A program made the position numbers and the translations under genes. DNA of 9,774 nucleotides from Methylotenera sp. (GTDB taxonomy: Bacteria; Pseudomonadota; Gammaproteobacteria; Burkholderiales; Methylophilaceae): assembly GCA_013816325.1 (NCBI GenBank), contig JACDEP010000072.1:1-9774 (forward strand). Direction: 5' to 3'. This document shows, in pieces, positions 1 through 8,149 of the stretch (positions are counted from its first letter, which is position 1; every line of letters begins with the position of its first letter). The notes beneath the pieces are model-generated. The model did not search any database, was not told where the DNA came from, and saw nothing but the letters and a program-made list of their open reading frames with translations.

Positions 1-2747
1 AGCTTACCGCGACCTAGGTCACGGCCATAACATTTAGCGCAAATACCATAACGAGTATCGCAAGTCAGTGCTGTACGCACTTTCACTTCATCCACACCCA
101 GTGAATCAATGTGCTCAACTTCATCTTCGGTCAACAATGTACCGGCTGGGTAGACTACTTCTTGCGATTCTGGATGAATGATATCTAAAGCTGTGGTACG
201 ACCCAAAATACGATCATGCAATGGCTCAATAACTTCACCGCCTTTAACTAGGGCTTTAGTTACTAAACCGTCGACCGTACCGCAATCATGCTCGGTCACA
301 ACTAAGTCTTGCGTTACATCGACTAAACGACGCGTCAGGTAACCTGAGTTGGCTGTTTTCAATGCCGTATCGGCTAGACCCTTACGAGCCCCATGAGTAG
401 AAATAAAGTATTGCAATACATTTAAGCCATCACGGAAGTTCGCTTTAATCGGAGTTTCAATGATAGAACCATCTGGTTTCGCCATCAGGCCACGCATACC
501 GGCTAACTGACGCACCTGAGCTGCAGAACCACGGGCACCGGAGTCGGCCATCATGTAAATGGCGTTGAAAGATTCCTGGCGCATTGGCTTGCCATCTTTA
601 TCCTTGGCTTGCTTACCATCGGCGTCTAATACTGGCTCCTCACGCAGTTGTTTCATCATAGCATCTGCCACTTTGTCACCGGCACGGCCCCAGATATCTA
701 CTACTTTGTTGTAGCGTTCACCTTGCGTTACCAAGCCTGATACGTACTGGTCTTCAATTTCTTTCACTTCAGCGTCAGCTGCTGCAATCAATTGCTCTTT
801 TTCTGGTGGAACCAACATATCGTTGATTGAAATGGAGATACCCGCTTTAGTCGCGTATGAGTACCCTGTGTACATCAATTTATCAGCGAAAATTACTGTT
901 TCACGGATGCCCACTTTACGGAAGCTAGCGTTGATAAGTTTTGAAATTTCTTTCTTTTTCAATGCTTTGTCAATAAAGCTAAATGGTAATCCGGCTGGCA
1001 AAATGTCTGATAGCAAGGCACGGCCCACAGTAGTTTCATAACGTGTGGTTCTTTCGGTTTTAACACCGTTTAGATCCAAATCGTATTCTTTAATACGCAC
1101 TGTAATTTTTGCATGCAAATCAATCAAGCCTTGATCGTACACACGTTGCACTTCTTTTACGTCAGCAAAACGCATGCCTTCACCACGCGCAGCAACTTTG
1201 TCGCGCGTCATGTAGTAAAGACCCAAGACGATATCTTGTGATGGAACAATAATTGGTTCGCCGTTTGCAGGTGATAACACATTGTTTGAAGCCAACATCA
1301 AAGTACGTGCTTCCATTTGCGCTTCTAGAGACAATGGAACGTGAACCGCCATTTGGTCACCGTCAAAGTCGGCGTTGAATGCCGCACAAACTAACGGATG
1401 TAATTGAATCGCTTTACCTTCAATCAGGATAGGTTCAAATGCCTGAATACCTAAACGGTGCAATGTAGGCGCACGGTTCAATAATACTGGATGCTCGCGA
1501 ATCACATCTTCCAAGATGTCCCAAACTTCCGGACCCTCCTCTTCAACTTTTTTCTTCGCAGCTTTAATGGTTGTCGCTAAACCTAACACTTCCAATTTAT
1601 GGAAGATGAATGGCTTGAACAGTTCCAAGGCCATTTTTTTCGGTAAACCGCATTGATGGAGTTTCAATTGTGGACCCACCACAATCACTGAACGGCCTGA
1701 GTAATCAACACGTTTACCGAGCAAGTTCTGACGGAAACGACCGCCCTTACCCTTGATCATGTCAGCCAAAGATTTTAATGGACGTTTGTTAGCGCCTGTC
1801 ATCACTTTACCGCGACGACCATTGTCTAACAGCGAATCCACTGCCTCTTGTAACATGCGTTTTTCGTTACGTACGATGATTTCTGGTGCTTTTAACTCTA
1901 ACAAGCGTTTCAAACGGTTGTTACGGTTAATCACGCGGCGATATAAATCGTTCAAATCTGATGTTGCAAAACGGCCGCCATCCAATGGTACTAATGGACG
2001 TAGCTCTGGTGGCAACACTGGCAAGATTTCAAGAATCATCCACTCTGGTTTGATGCCAGATTTTTGGAATGCTTCCAATACTTTCAAGCGTTTAGCGATT
2101 TTCTTGATTTTCGCTTCAGAACCGGTTGCACCTAAGTCTTGGCGCAATTGAACGATTTCGTTTTCGATGTTCATCGTGCGTAACAATTCGCGCACCGCTT
2201 CAGCACCCATCACCGCATTGAATTCATCACCGTACTCTTCTACTTTTGCCAAGTAGTCGTCTTCGGTCAGTAATTGGCCGCGTGTGAGTGGCGTCATGCC
2301 AGGATCTACAACGATGAATGCTTCAAAATACAATACACGCTCGATATCGCGCAAAGCGATATCCAATACCATACCTAAACGGCTTGGTAATGACTTCAAG
2401 AACCAAATGTGTGCAACTGGAGATGCTAGATCGATGTGACCCATACGCTCACGCCGCACTTTGGATAACGTCACTTCAACGCCACATTTTTCACAGATTA
2501 CACCGCGATGTTTTAAACGTTTGTATTTACCGCATAAGCACTCGTAATCTTTGATAGGGCCAAAGATTTTTGCACAAAACAAGCCATCACGTTCAGGCTT
2601 GAATGTACGGTAGTTGATCGTCTCTGGCTTCTTAACTTCGCCATATGACCATGAACGGATTTTTTCAGGTGAAGCCAACGCGATCTTAATCGCGTCAAAC
2701 TCTTCTTCTTGCGTTACCTGTTTGAATAAGTCTAATAGAGCTTTCAT
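1..2747 (-). CDS. rpoC: DNA-directed RNA polymerase subunit beta' (3' end outside window)
   Basis: Beta' forms the catalytic core of RNA polymerase together with beta. The ATG at 2747 follows a strong ribosome binding site, and the frame stays open to the window edge, giving 915 codons of an expected ~1400. Reading the minus strand gives the first zinc site as C70, C72, C85 and C88. The catalytic NADFDGD motif falls at 458-464, with Mg-binding aspartates D460, D462 and D464; all of these match E. coli numbering exactly. The second zinc site is complete as C822, C896, C903 and C906, each eight residues beyond its E. coli counterpart. The shift comes from a longer charged linker around residues 706-724 (DADGKQAKDKDGKP), just before the conserved SFNAIYMMADSGARG block. 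The bridge-helix region is inside the window; the trigger loop and C-terminus are cut off. Motif spacing shows no frameshift. It is co-transcribed with rpoB. Identity is certain. Confidence 0.98.
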   Translation of the reverse strand, partial: MKALLDLFKQVTQEEEFDAIKIALASPEKIRSWSYGEVKKPETINYRTFKPERDGLFCAKIFGPIKDYECLCGKYKRLKHRGVICEKCGVEVTLSKVRRERMGHIDLASPVAHIWFLKSLPSRLGMVLDIALRDIERVLYFEAFIVVDPGMTPLTRGQLLTEDDYLAKVEEYGDEFNAVMGAEAVRELLRTMNIENEIVQLRQDLGATGSEAKIKKIAKRLKVLEAFQKSGIKPEWMILEILPVLPPELRPLVPLDGGRFATSDLNDLYRRVINRNNRLKRLLELKAPEIIVRNEKRMLQEAVDSLLDNGRRGKVMTGANKRPLKSLADMIKGKGGRFRQNLLGKRVDYSGRSVIVVGPQLKLHQCGLPKKMALELFKPFIFHKLEVLGLATTIKAAKKKVEEEGPEVWDILEDVIREHPVLLNRAPTLHRLGIQAFEPILIEGKAIQLHPLVCAAFNADFDGDQMAVHVPLSLEAQMEARTLMLASNNVLSPANGEPIIVPSQDIVLGLYYMTRDKVAARGEGMRFADVKEVQRVYDQGLIDLHAKITVRIKEYDLDLNGVKTERTTRYETTVGRALLSDILPAGLPFSFIDKALKKKEISKLINASFRKVGIRETVIFADKLMYTGYSYATKAGISISINDMLVPPEKEQLIAAADAEVKEIEDQYVSGLVTQGERYNKVVDIWGRAGDKVADAMMKQLREEPVLDADGKQAKDKDGKPMRQESFNAIYMMADSGARGSAAQVRQLAGMRGLMAKPDGSIIETPIKANFRDGLNVLQYFISTHGARKGLADTALKTANSGYLTRRLVDVTQDLVVTEHDCGTVDGLVTKALVKGGEVIEPLHDRILGRTTALDIIHPESQEVVYPAGTLLTEDEVEHIDSLGVDEVKVRTALTCDTRYGICAKCYGRDLGRGK

Positions 2748-2754
2748 GTGAATT

Positions 2755-2761
2755 CTCCTTA
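2755..2761 (-). promoter_or_regulatory. rpoC ribosome binding site overlapping the rpoB stop codon
   Basis: On the minus strand the sequence TAAGGAG merges the rpoB stop codon (TAA) with a near-perfect Shine-Dalgarno core (AAGGAG), seven bases before the rpoC ATG. A ribosome terminating on rpoB therefore sits on the rpoC initiation site. This suggests translational coupling that would help keep beta and beta' equimolar; the coupling is an inference. Confidence 0.8.
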
Positions 2762-5700
2762 ATTACGGTCTAAATCGATGTCGATAGCAAGTGAACGAAT
2801 TTCTTTCACCAACACGTTAAATGATTCCGGCATGCCGGCATCGATTTTGTGTTCGCCTTTAACAATATTTTCATATACTTTGGTACGGCCCTGAACGTCA
2901 TCAGACTTCACAGTCAGCATCTCTTGCAAGGTATATGAAGCACCGTATGCTTCTAGCGCCCAAACCTCCATCTCACCGAAACGTTGGCCACCGAATTGCG
3001 CTTTGCCGCCCAATGGTTGCTGGGTGACCAATGAATATGGACCTGTTGAACGTGCATGCATCTTGTCATCAACCAAGTGATGCAATTTTAGTACGTGCAT
3101 ATAGCCTACTGTGACCGGACGCTCGAAAGCGTCGCCGGTACGACCATCAAATAAGCGTACTTGCGTTTTACCCGCAAAGAATTGTAGCTGTTTAGTACGT
3201 GGGTCATTGTCCGGGAATGCTAAATCAAGCATTGCCTTGATATCTGACTCAGCAGCGCCGTCAAATACCGGTGTTGCGAACGGCACGCCGTCTACTAAGT
3301 TTTTCGCCAATTCAATCACTTCAACATCTGAAAAAGACTTGATGTCTTCTTTCTTGCCGGTGCTGTCGTTGTAGATTTGATCCAAGAATTTGCGAATCTC
3401 AGCCACTTTTGTTTCCGCTTTCAGCATTTCGCCGATACGATGACCAAGACCTTTAGCAGCCCAGCCTAAGTGAGTCTCTAAAATCTGACCGATGTTCATA
3501 CGTGATGGAACGCCTAATGGGTTCAACACGATGTCTAAAGGTGTACCGTCTGCCATGTGTGGCATATCTTCTACCGGACAGATTTTTGAGATCACCCCCT
3601 TGTTACCGTGACGACCAGCCATCTTGTCGCCAGGCTGGATACGGCGTTTAACAGCCAGGTAAACCTTAACCATTTTTTGTACGCCAGGTGGCAATTCATC
3701 GCCTTGCGTCAATTTACGTTTTTTCTCTTCAAAACGGCTGTCGAACTCCACACGCGCTTGTGCCAAGCTGTCTTTCAACTGCTCTAATTGGCGTGCTGCT
3801 TCTTCATCTGATAAGCGAATATCGAACCAGTCGTAACGACCAACGGCTTCTAAATACGCAGCGGTTAGGGTTTCGCCCTTTTTAAGCTTGTTAGGTCCAC
3901 CGGTTGCGACTTTACCTTCAATCAAGCGACGGATACGACCAAATGCATCGTCTTCCACGATACGCATCTGGTCAGCCAAATCTTGTTTGTAGTGTGAGAG
4001 CTGGTCATCAATAATTTGCTGTGCACGTGAGTCGCGGTCAATACCTTCCCGGGTAAACACTTGCACGTCAATCACCGTACCGCTCATGCCTGAAGGCACG
4101 CGCAATGAAGTATCTTTAACGTCAGATGCTTTTTCACCAAAAATCGCACGTAGCAATTTTTCTTCTGGTGTCAGTTGCGTTTCACCTTTAGGTGTTACTT
4201 TGCCTACCAATACATCGCCAGACTCAACTTCTGCACCGATATAGATAATACCCGTCTCGTCCAAACGACCTAACATACGCTCACTTAGGTTCGAGATATC
4301 TTGTGTGATTTCTTCGGCACCTAATTTAGTATCACGTGCTACGACTGACAGCTCTTCGATATGGATTGATGTGTAACGGTCATCTGCTACTACGCGCTCA
4401 GAAATAAGTATAGAGTCCTCGTAGTTATAGCCGTTCCAAGGCATAAAGCCTACCAGCATATTCTGGCCAAGCGCCAATTCACCCATGTCTGTTGATGCAC
4501 CATCGGCAATCACGTCACCGCGCACTAATTTATCACCTACTTTCACCAATGGACGTTGGTTGATGTTCGTGTTTTGGTTAGAGCGCGTATATTTGGTTAA
4601 GTTGTAAATATCTACACCAACTTCACCGGCCTTTGCTTCATCATCATTCACACGTACCACGATACGTCCTGAGTCGATGTAATCCACCACACCGCCCCGA
4701 CGTGCTTGGACAGTTGTACCAGAGTCAACCGCTACCGTACGCTCAATACCAGTACCTACCACGGCTTTTTCAGCACGTAGGCATGGTACCGCTTGACGCT
4801 GCATGTTTGCACCCATCAATGCACGGTTCGCATCATCGTGTTCCAAGAATGGAATCAGTGAAGCGGCAACAGACACAATTTGACCAGGAGCTACGTCCAT
4901 ATACTGTACGCGACCAGGTTGCGTCATGGTAAATTCATTATGATAACGTGATGAGATCAGGTCATCCGTGAACATATTTTTTGTATCTAACTCAGTGTTT
5001 GCCTGCGCAATCATGTACTGACTCTCTTCAATCGCAGAGAGATAGTCAATGGTGTCAGATACTTTGTTACCTTCAACCCGGCGATACGGTGTTTCCAGAA
5101 ATCCATACTCATTGGTACGGGCGTATAAGGCCAATGAGTTGATCAAGCCAATGTTCGGACCTTCCGGTGTTTCGATTGGACATACGCGACCGTAATGGGT
5201 TGAGTGCACGTCACGTACTTCAAAGCCAGCACGTTCACGTGTCAAGCCACCTGGGCCTAAAGCTGAAACGCGGCGTTTATGCGTGATTTCAGACAACGGA
5301 TTAGTTTGATCCATGAACTGAGACAATTGACTTGAACCAAAGAACTCACGAATCGCGCTAGATACCGGTTTGGCATTGATCAAGTCATGCGGCATCAGGT
5401 TATCAGATTCAGCTTGTGACAAACGCTCTTTAACAGCGCGCTCTACACGGACTAGACCAGCACGGAATTGGTTTTCAGCCAACTCGCCTACTGATCGAAT
5501 ACGACGATTTCCTAAATGGTCGATATCATCGATCTCGCCACGGCCATTGCGTAACTCTAACAACACGCCGATTACAGCCAAGATATCTTCATTTGAAAGT
5601 ACGTTAGCACCTTCCGCACCACGTGGGCCGGCAGCTTCGTAGAATTTACGAATCCAGTTTGATTGACGCTCTTCCGCTTTTTCAGGGAAGGCACGCCGGT

Positions 5701-6931
5701 TGAATTTCATACGACCTACGCGTGACAAATCATAGCGGTCAGGATTGAAGAACAAGCCTTCAAATAAAGCCTGTACTGCATCTTCAGTTGGCGGCTCGCC
5801 TGGACGCATCATGCGATAGATCGCTACACGTGCGCTGTATTGGTCTGGAATTTCATCAATACGCAATGTTTGTGAAATATAGTCCCCATGATCCAAATCA
5901 TTAGAATAAAGCGTATTAATTTTGTCTATGTTGGCATCAACCAATTTTTCTAACAATGATTCGGTGATTTCATCATTGGCGTTCGCAACCACCTCACCAG
6001 TCTCTTTATCAACGATGTTGTTAGTTAGCGCGCGACCCAAAATAAAGTCTTGTGGCACGGCAATTTTGCTCACGTTAGCTTTTTCCATATCACGGATATG
6101 TTTCACTGTGATACGTTTGTCTTTAGCGACTAGCACTTCACCGTTTTTCGCAACGATGTCGAATTTAGCCACTTCACCACGCAAACGCTCAGGCACCACT
6201 TCGAACTCCACGCCTTTTTTACCGATGTGGAATGTATCGAAATCGTAGAATGTTTCTAATATCTGTTCCGGTGTATAACCCAATGCTTTAAGCAAAATGG
6301 TGATTGGCATCTTACGACGGCGATCGACGCGGAAATATAGGTAATCTTTAGGATCGAACTCAAAGTCTAACCATGAGCCACGGTAAGGAATAATACGTGC
6401 TGAGAATAGCAACTTACCGGAGCTATGTGTTTTACCACGATCATGCTCAAAGAACACGCCTGGGCTACGGTGCAGCTGTGACACAATCACACGCTCTGTA
6501 CCGTTAATCACGAATGAGCCGTTTTCGGTCATAAGCGGTAATTCGCCCATGTACACTTCTTGCTCTTTCACTTCTTTAACGGTTGGCTTTGAAGCCTCTT
6601 TGTCCATGATGGTCAAACGCACTTTAACGCGCAATGGCGCTGCGTAAGTTAAACCACGTTGCTGGCATTCTTTCACATCAAACGGCTCGGCACCCAGCTG
6701 ATAACTGACGTAATCTAAGCGGGCATTACCGGAATGACTGACGATAGGGAAAACGGAACTAAAAGTTGATTGCAAACCATCTTCAGTGCGCTTGTCCGCA
6801 GGGGTATTGGCTTGTAAAAAAGCAGCATAAGACTCTAACTGCATCGCGAGCAAATATGGAACTTCTTGCACACTTTCGCGCTTGGCAAAACTTTTACGCA
6901 GGCGTTTTTTTTCGGTGAAGGAATAGCTCAT
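2759..6931 (-). CDS. rpoB: DNA-directed RNA polymerase subunit beta
   Basis: This is the beta subunit of RNA polymerase, 1390 residues against 1342 in E. coli. The ATG at 6931 has GGAG five bases upstream, and the N-terminus (MSYSFTEKKRLRKSF) is typical. The rifampicin-pocket cluster around residues 530-560 is intact: by E. coli numbering D516 is D541, H526 is H551 and S531 is S556, so no classical resistance change is seen. Two nearby positions differ from E. coli: T543 (N518) and S577 (P552). The active-site GYNYEDS motif has E838 and D839 (E. coli E813, D814), and the KMAGRHGNKG motif has K1103 and K1111 (E. coli K1065, K1073). The offset from E. coli grows from +25 to +38 between these motifs because of an extra ~13 residues around the segment GGPNKLKKGETLTAAYLE. 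I recall this as a usual betaproteobacterial trait. The C-terminus (GMPESFNVLVKEIRSL) is canonical. The gene follows rplL and precedes rpoC. Confidence 0.99.
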   Translation of the reverse strand: MSYSFTEKKRLRKSFAKRESVQEVPYLLAMQLESYAAFLQANTPADKRTEDGLQSTFSSVFPIVSHSGNARLDYVSYQLGAEPFDVKECQQRGLTYAAPLRVKVRLTIMDKEASKPTVKEVKEQEVYMGELPLMTENGSFVINGTERVIVSQLHRSPGVFFEHDRGKTHSSGKLLFSARIIPYRGSWLDFEFDPKDYLYFRVDRRRKMPITILLKALGYTPEQILETFYDFDTFHIGKKGVEFEVVPERLRGEVAKFDIVAKNGEVLVAKDKRITVKHIRDMEKANVSKIAVPQDFILGRALTNNIVDKETGEVVANANDEITESLLEKLVDANIDKINTLYSNDLDHGDYISQTLRIDEIPDQYSARVAIYRMMRPGEPPTEDAVQALFEGLFFNPDRYDLSRVGRMKFNRRAFPEKAEERQSNWIRKFYEAAGPRGAEGANVLSNEDILAVIGVLLELRNGRGEIDDIDHLGNRRIRSVGELAENQFRAGLVRVERAVKERLSQAESDNLMPHDLINAKPVSSAIREFFGSSQLSQFMDQTNPLSEITHKRRVSALGPGGLTRERAGFEVRDVHSTHYGRVCPIETPEGPNIGLINSLALYARTNEYGFLETPYRRVEGNKVSDTIDYLSAIEESQYMIAQANTELDTKNMFTDDLISSRYHNEFTMTQPGRVQYMDVAPGQIVSVAASLIPFLEHDDANRALMGANMQRQAVPCLRAEKAVVGTGIERTVAVDSGTTVQARRGGVVDYIDSGRIVVRVNDDEAKAGEVGVDIYNLTKYTRSNQNTNINQRPLVKVGDKLVRGDVIADGASTDMGELALGQNMLVGFMPWNGYNYEDSILISERVVADDRYTSIHIEELSVVARDTKLGAEEITQDISNLSERMLGRLDETGIIYIGAEVESGDVLVGKVTPKGETQLTPEEKLLRAIFGEKASDVKDTSLRVPSGMSGTVIDVQVFTREGIDRDSRAQQIIDDQLSHYKQDLADQMRIVEDDAFGRIRRLIEGKVATGGPNKLKKGETLTAAYLEAVGRYDWFDIRLSDEEAARQLEQLKDSLAQARVEFDSRFEEKKRKLTQGDELPPGVQKMVKVYLAVKRRIQPGDKMAGRHGNKGVISKICPVEDMPHMADGTPLDIVLNPLGVPSRMNIGQILETHLGWAAKGLGHRIGEMLKAETKVAEIRKFLDQIYNDSTGKKEDIKSFSDVEVIELAKNLVDGVPFATPVFDGAAESDIKAMLDLAFPDNDPRTKQLQFFAGKTQVRLFDGRTGDAFERPVTVGYMHVLKLHHLVDDKMHARSTGPYSLVTQQPLGGKAQFGGQRFGEMEVWALEAYGASYTLQEMLTVKSDDVQGRTKVYENIVKGEHKIDAGMPESFNVLVKEIRSLAIDIDLDRN

Positions 6932-6963
6932 TGCATCTCCTATATATTTTGAGGGCAGAAATT

Positions 6964-7003
6964 AAAATACTTTTTTGCACTACATCCATTACGTAAGTAT
7001 TTT
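6964..7003 (-). repeat. AT-rich inverted repeat upstream of rpoB
   Basis: AAAATACTT (6964-6972) and AAGTATTTT (6995-7003) are perfect 9-base inverted copies separated by 22 bases. In the transcript they could form an A/U-rich stem ending about 32 bases before the rpoB start codon. It lies in the spacer where E. coli has processing and attenuation sites, but an A/U stem this weak may form only partly. Its function is unknown; it could be a processing site, a translation-modulating structure or chance in an AT-rich spacer. Confidence 0.4.
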
Positions 7004-7014
7004 CACCTCTAACC

Positions 7015-7032
7015 TCAGTTAGCTAAAACTGA
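7015..7032 (-). repeat. Short inverted repeat in the rplL-rpoB spacer
   Basis: TCAGTT (7015-7020) and AACTGA (7027-7032) form a 6-bp stem with a six-base loop. The stem can be extended by CC/GG pairs past a single bulge. It lies between the GAAA-loop hairpin and the AT-rich repeat, so the 206-nt spacer could fold into three consecutive hairpins. No function is shown by the sequence. Confidence 0.35.
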
Positions 7033-7094
7033 AGGGAACTACTACATTTCATTGATTACAATTTGTTACAAACCATAGCGCTAGAAATGCATAA

Positions 7095-7116
7095 GGCTGA
7101 CGGTTTCCCGTCAGCC
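7095..7116 (-). terminator. Hairpin with GAAA tetraloop, probable rplL-rpoB attenuator or processing site
   Basis: On the minus strand GGCTGACGG and CCGTCAGCC form a perfect 9-bp, mostly G/C stem closed by a GAAA loop, beginning 21 bases after the rplL stop. It is followed by TTATGCATTTC, a poor U-tract, so strong intrinsic termination is unlikely. In E. coli an attenuator in the same place stops most transcripts, so ribosomal proteins are made in excess over polymerase subunits, and RNase III cuts nearby. A partial terminator or an mRNA 3'-end stabiliser for rplJL fits best. The stem is certain; its strength as a terminator is inferred. Confidence 0.7.
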
Positions 7117-7137
7117 CAAAACACAAAGACTTATGTC

Positions 7138-7515
7138 TTATTTGATTTCGCCAGTTGCACCAGCTTCGATCAATTTTTTCAATGCTGCGTCAGCATCAGC
7201 TTTTGAAACACCTTCTTTAATTGCTTTTGGTGCGCCATCAACTAAGTCTTTCGCTTCTTTCAAACCTAAAGCTGTCAATTCGCGAACTGCTTTAATTACG
7301 TTCACTTTGCTTTCGCCAGCTGCTAATAAGATCACGTTGAATTCAGTTTGCTCTGCCGCTGCAGCTGGAGCTGCACCTGCACCTGCACCTGCTGAAACTG
7401 CTACTGCAGCTGCTGATACGCCAAATTTTTCTTCGATTTCTTTAATGAACGCTGTCAAATCTAAAACTGACATTTTTGCTACTGCATCTAAGATGTCTGC
7501 ATTTGTAATTGCCAT
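7138..7515 (-). CDS. rplL: 50S ribosomal protein L7/L12
   Basis: L7/L12 forms dimers on L10 that make up the flexible stalk of the 50S subunit and recruit translational GTPases. It is 125 residues against 121 in E. coli. The N-terminal dimerisation domain (about 1-34, ending EEKFGVSAAA) leads to an Ala/Gly-rich flexible hinge at about 35-54. The C-terminal factor-binding domain carries the conserved KVNVIKAVRELTALGLKEAK and KEGVSKADAD segments. The ATG at 7515 has AGGA ten bases upstream, slightly far. It lies 39 bases after rplJ in the same transcript and is presumably translated more often than rplJ, because four or more copies are needed per L10. A 5-bp inverted repeat (AAGAC/GTCTT, 7126-7139) overlaps its stop codon and looks incidental. 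Confidence 0.98.
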   Translation of the reverse strand: MAITNADILDAVAKMSVLDLTAFIKEIEEKFGVSAAAVAVSAGAGAGAAPAAAAEQTEFNVILLAAGESKVNVIKAVRELTALGLKEAKDLVDGAPKAIKEGVSKADADAALKKLIEAGATGEIK

Positions 7516-7554
7516 TTTGAATATTTCCTAAAATTAAATAATGTAGTTAATGAA

Positions 7555-8046
7555 TTAAGCTGCTTCTTTTGCATCACGAATTGCCGCCATCGCGCGAGCG
7601 AATTTGGTTGGCACTTCGTTGAGCGTACGCGCAAATTTAGCAAGCAACTCTTCACGACTTAATGTAGATGCCAAGGCTTGTACGCCAGCAACGTCCATCA
7701 ATTGGTTTGGAATCGCACCAGCTTTGATAACGAACTTGTCGTTAGCTTTAGCAAAATTGTTCAATACTTTTGCAGCGGCAACTGGGTCTGTAGAAATACC
7801 AAACACCAAAGGGCCTACCATACTGTCTGCTAAAGCAGAAAAAGGTGTACCTTCAACGGCACGACGTACCAGTGTATTTTTCAATACACGTAGAAACACA
7901 CCTGATTTTCTAGCTTCTGAGCGCAGGACGGTCATGTCAGCAACGCCCATGCCACGGTACTCAGCAAGAACAATTGCCTGAGCTTGTGCAACTTGTGCGC
8001 TAACTTCAGCAACTACTTCTTTTTTTTCTGTAAGATTTAGACTCAA
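7555..8046 (-). CDS. rplJ: 50S ribosomal protein L10, TTG start codon
   Basis: L10 anchors L7/L12 dimers to 23S rRNA at the base of the stalk and, as the L10-L12 complex, represses its own mRNA in E. coli. It is 163 residues (E. coli 165). The N-terminus MSLNLTEKKEVVAEVSAQ aligns with E. coli MALNLQDKQAIVAEVSE, which fixes the start at the TTG at 8046. There is no in-frame ATG between that codon and the leader, and the next methionine is at residue 33. The RNA-binding N-terminal domain contains the conserved VLKNTLVRRAVEGTPF stretch. The C-terminal helix, ending RDAKEAA, is the usual L12-binding segment. The non-ATG start next to a structured leader fits a tightly controlled gene. It is followed by rplL. 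Confidence 0.97.
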   Translation of the reverse strand: MSLNLTEKKEVVAEVSAQVAQAQAIVLAEYRGMGVADMTVLRSEARKSGVFLRVLKNTLVRRAVEGTPFSALADSMVGPLVFGISTDPVAAAKVLNNFAKANDKFVIKAGAIPNQLMDVAGVQALASTLSREELLAKFARTLNEVPTKFARAMAAIRDAKEAA

Positions 8047-8054
8047 GGTCTTTT

Positions 8055-8060
8055 CTCCTT
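8055..8060 (-). promoter_or_regulatory. Ribosome binding site that fixes the rplJ TTG start
   Basis: AAGGAG on the minus strand lies eight bases before the TTG, an optimal distance. It supports use of this rare start codon together with the N-terminal homology. The site lies about 90 bases downstream of the structured part of the leader, so any repression would act by longer-range folding or by blocking ribosome access indirectly. Confidence 0.8.
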
Positions 8061-8149
8061 CCGTTAGAATCTTTGTTTAATCAATTAAATTAACTCATTA
8101 AACAAAATCAGCCTTTATCATTCATTAAGAATCATAAAAACCATTTCAC

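Noticed and set aside
1753..2151. Plus-strand open frame of 132 codons inside rpoC
   Set aside because: It is antisense to conserved rpoC sequence and has no recognisable protein features.
2513..2698. Minus-strand 61-codon frame within the start of rpoC
   Set aside because: It is an out-of-frame reading of the rpoC N-terminal region, where the correct frame shows the C70/C72/C85/C88 zinc site.
1..2747. Possible frameshift in rpoC, since no complete open frame is visible
   Set aside because: The frame is simply cut by the window edge; conserved motifs at residues 70-88, 458-464, 822 and 896-906 are all in one frame with consistent spacing.
7133..7531. Plus-strand open frame of 132 codons opposite rplL
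   Set aside because: It is the mirror of the Ala/Gly-rich rplL sequence, with a Ser/Ala-rich translation, no recognisable family and an overlap covering the whole of an unquestionable gene.
7604..7981. Plus-strand open frame of 125 codons opposite rplJ
   Set aside because: It is fully antisense to rplJ and has no family resemblance; codon-bias shadowing explains it.
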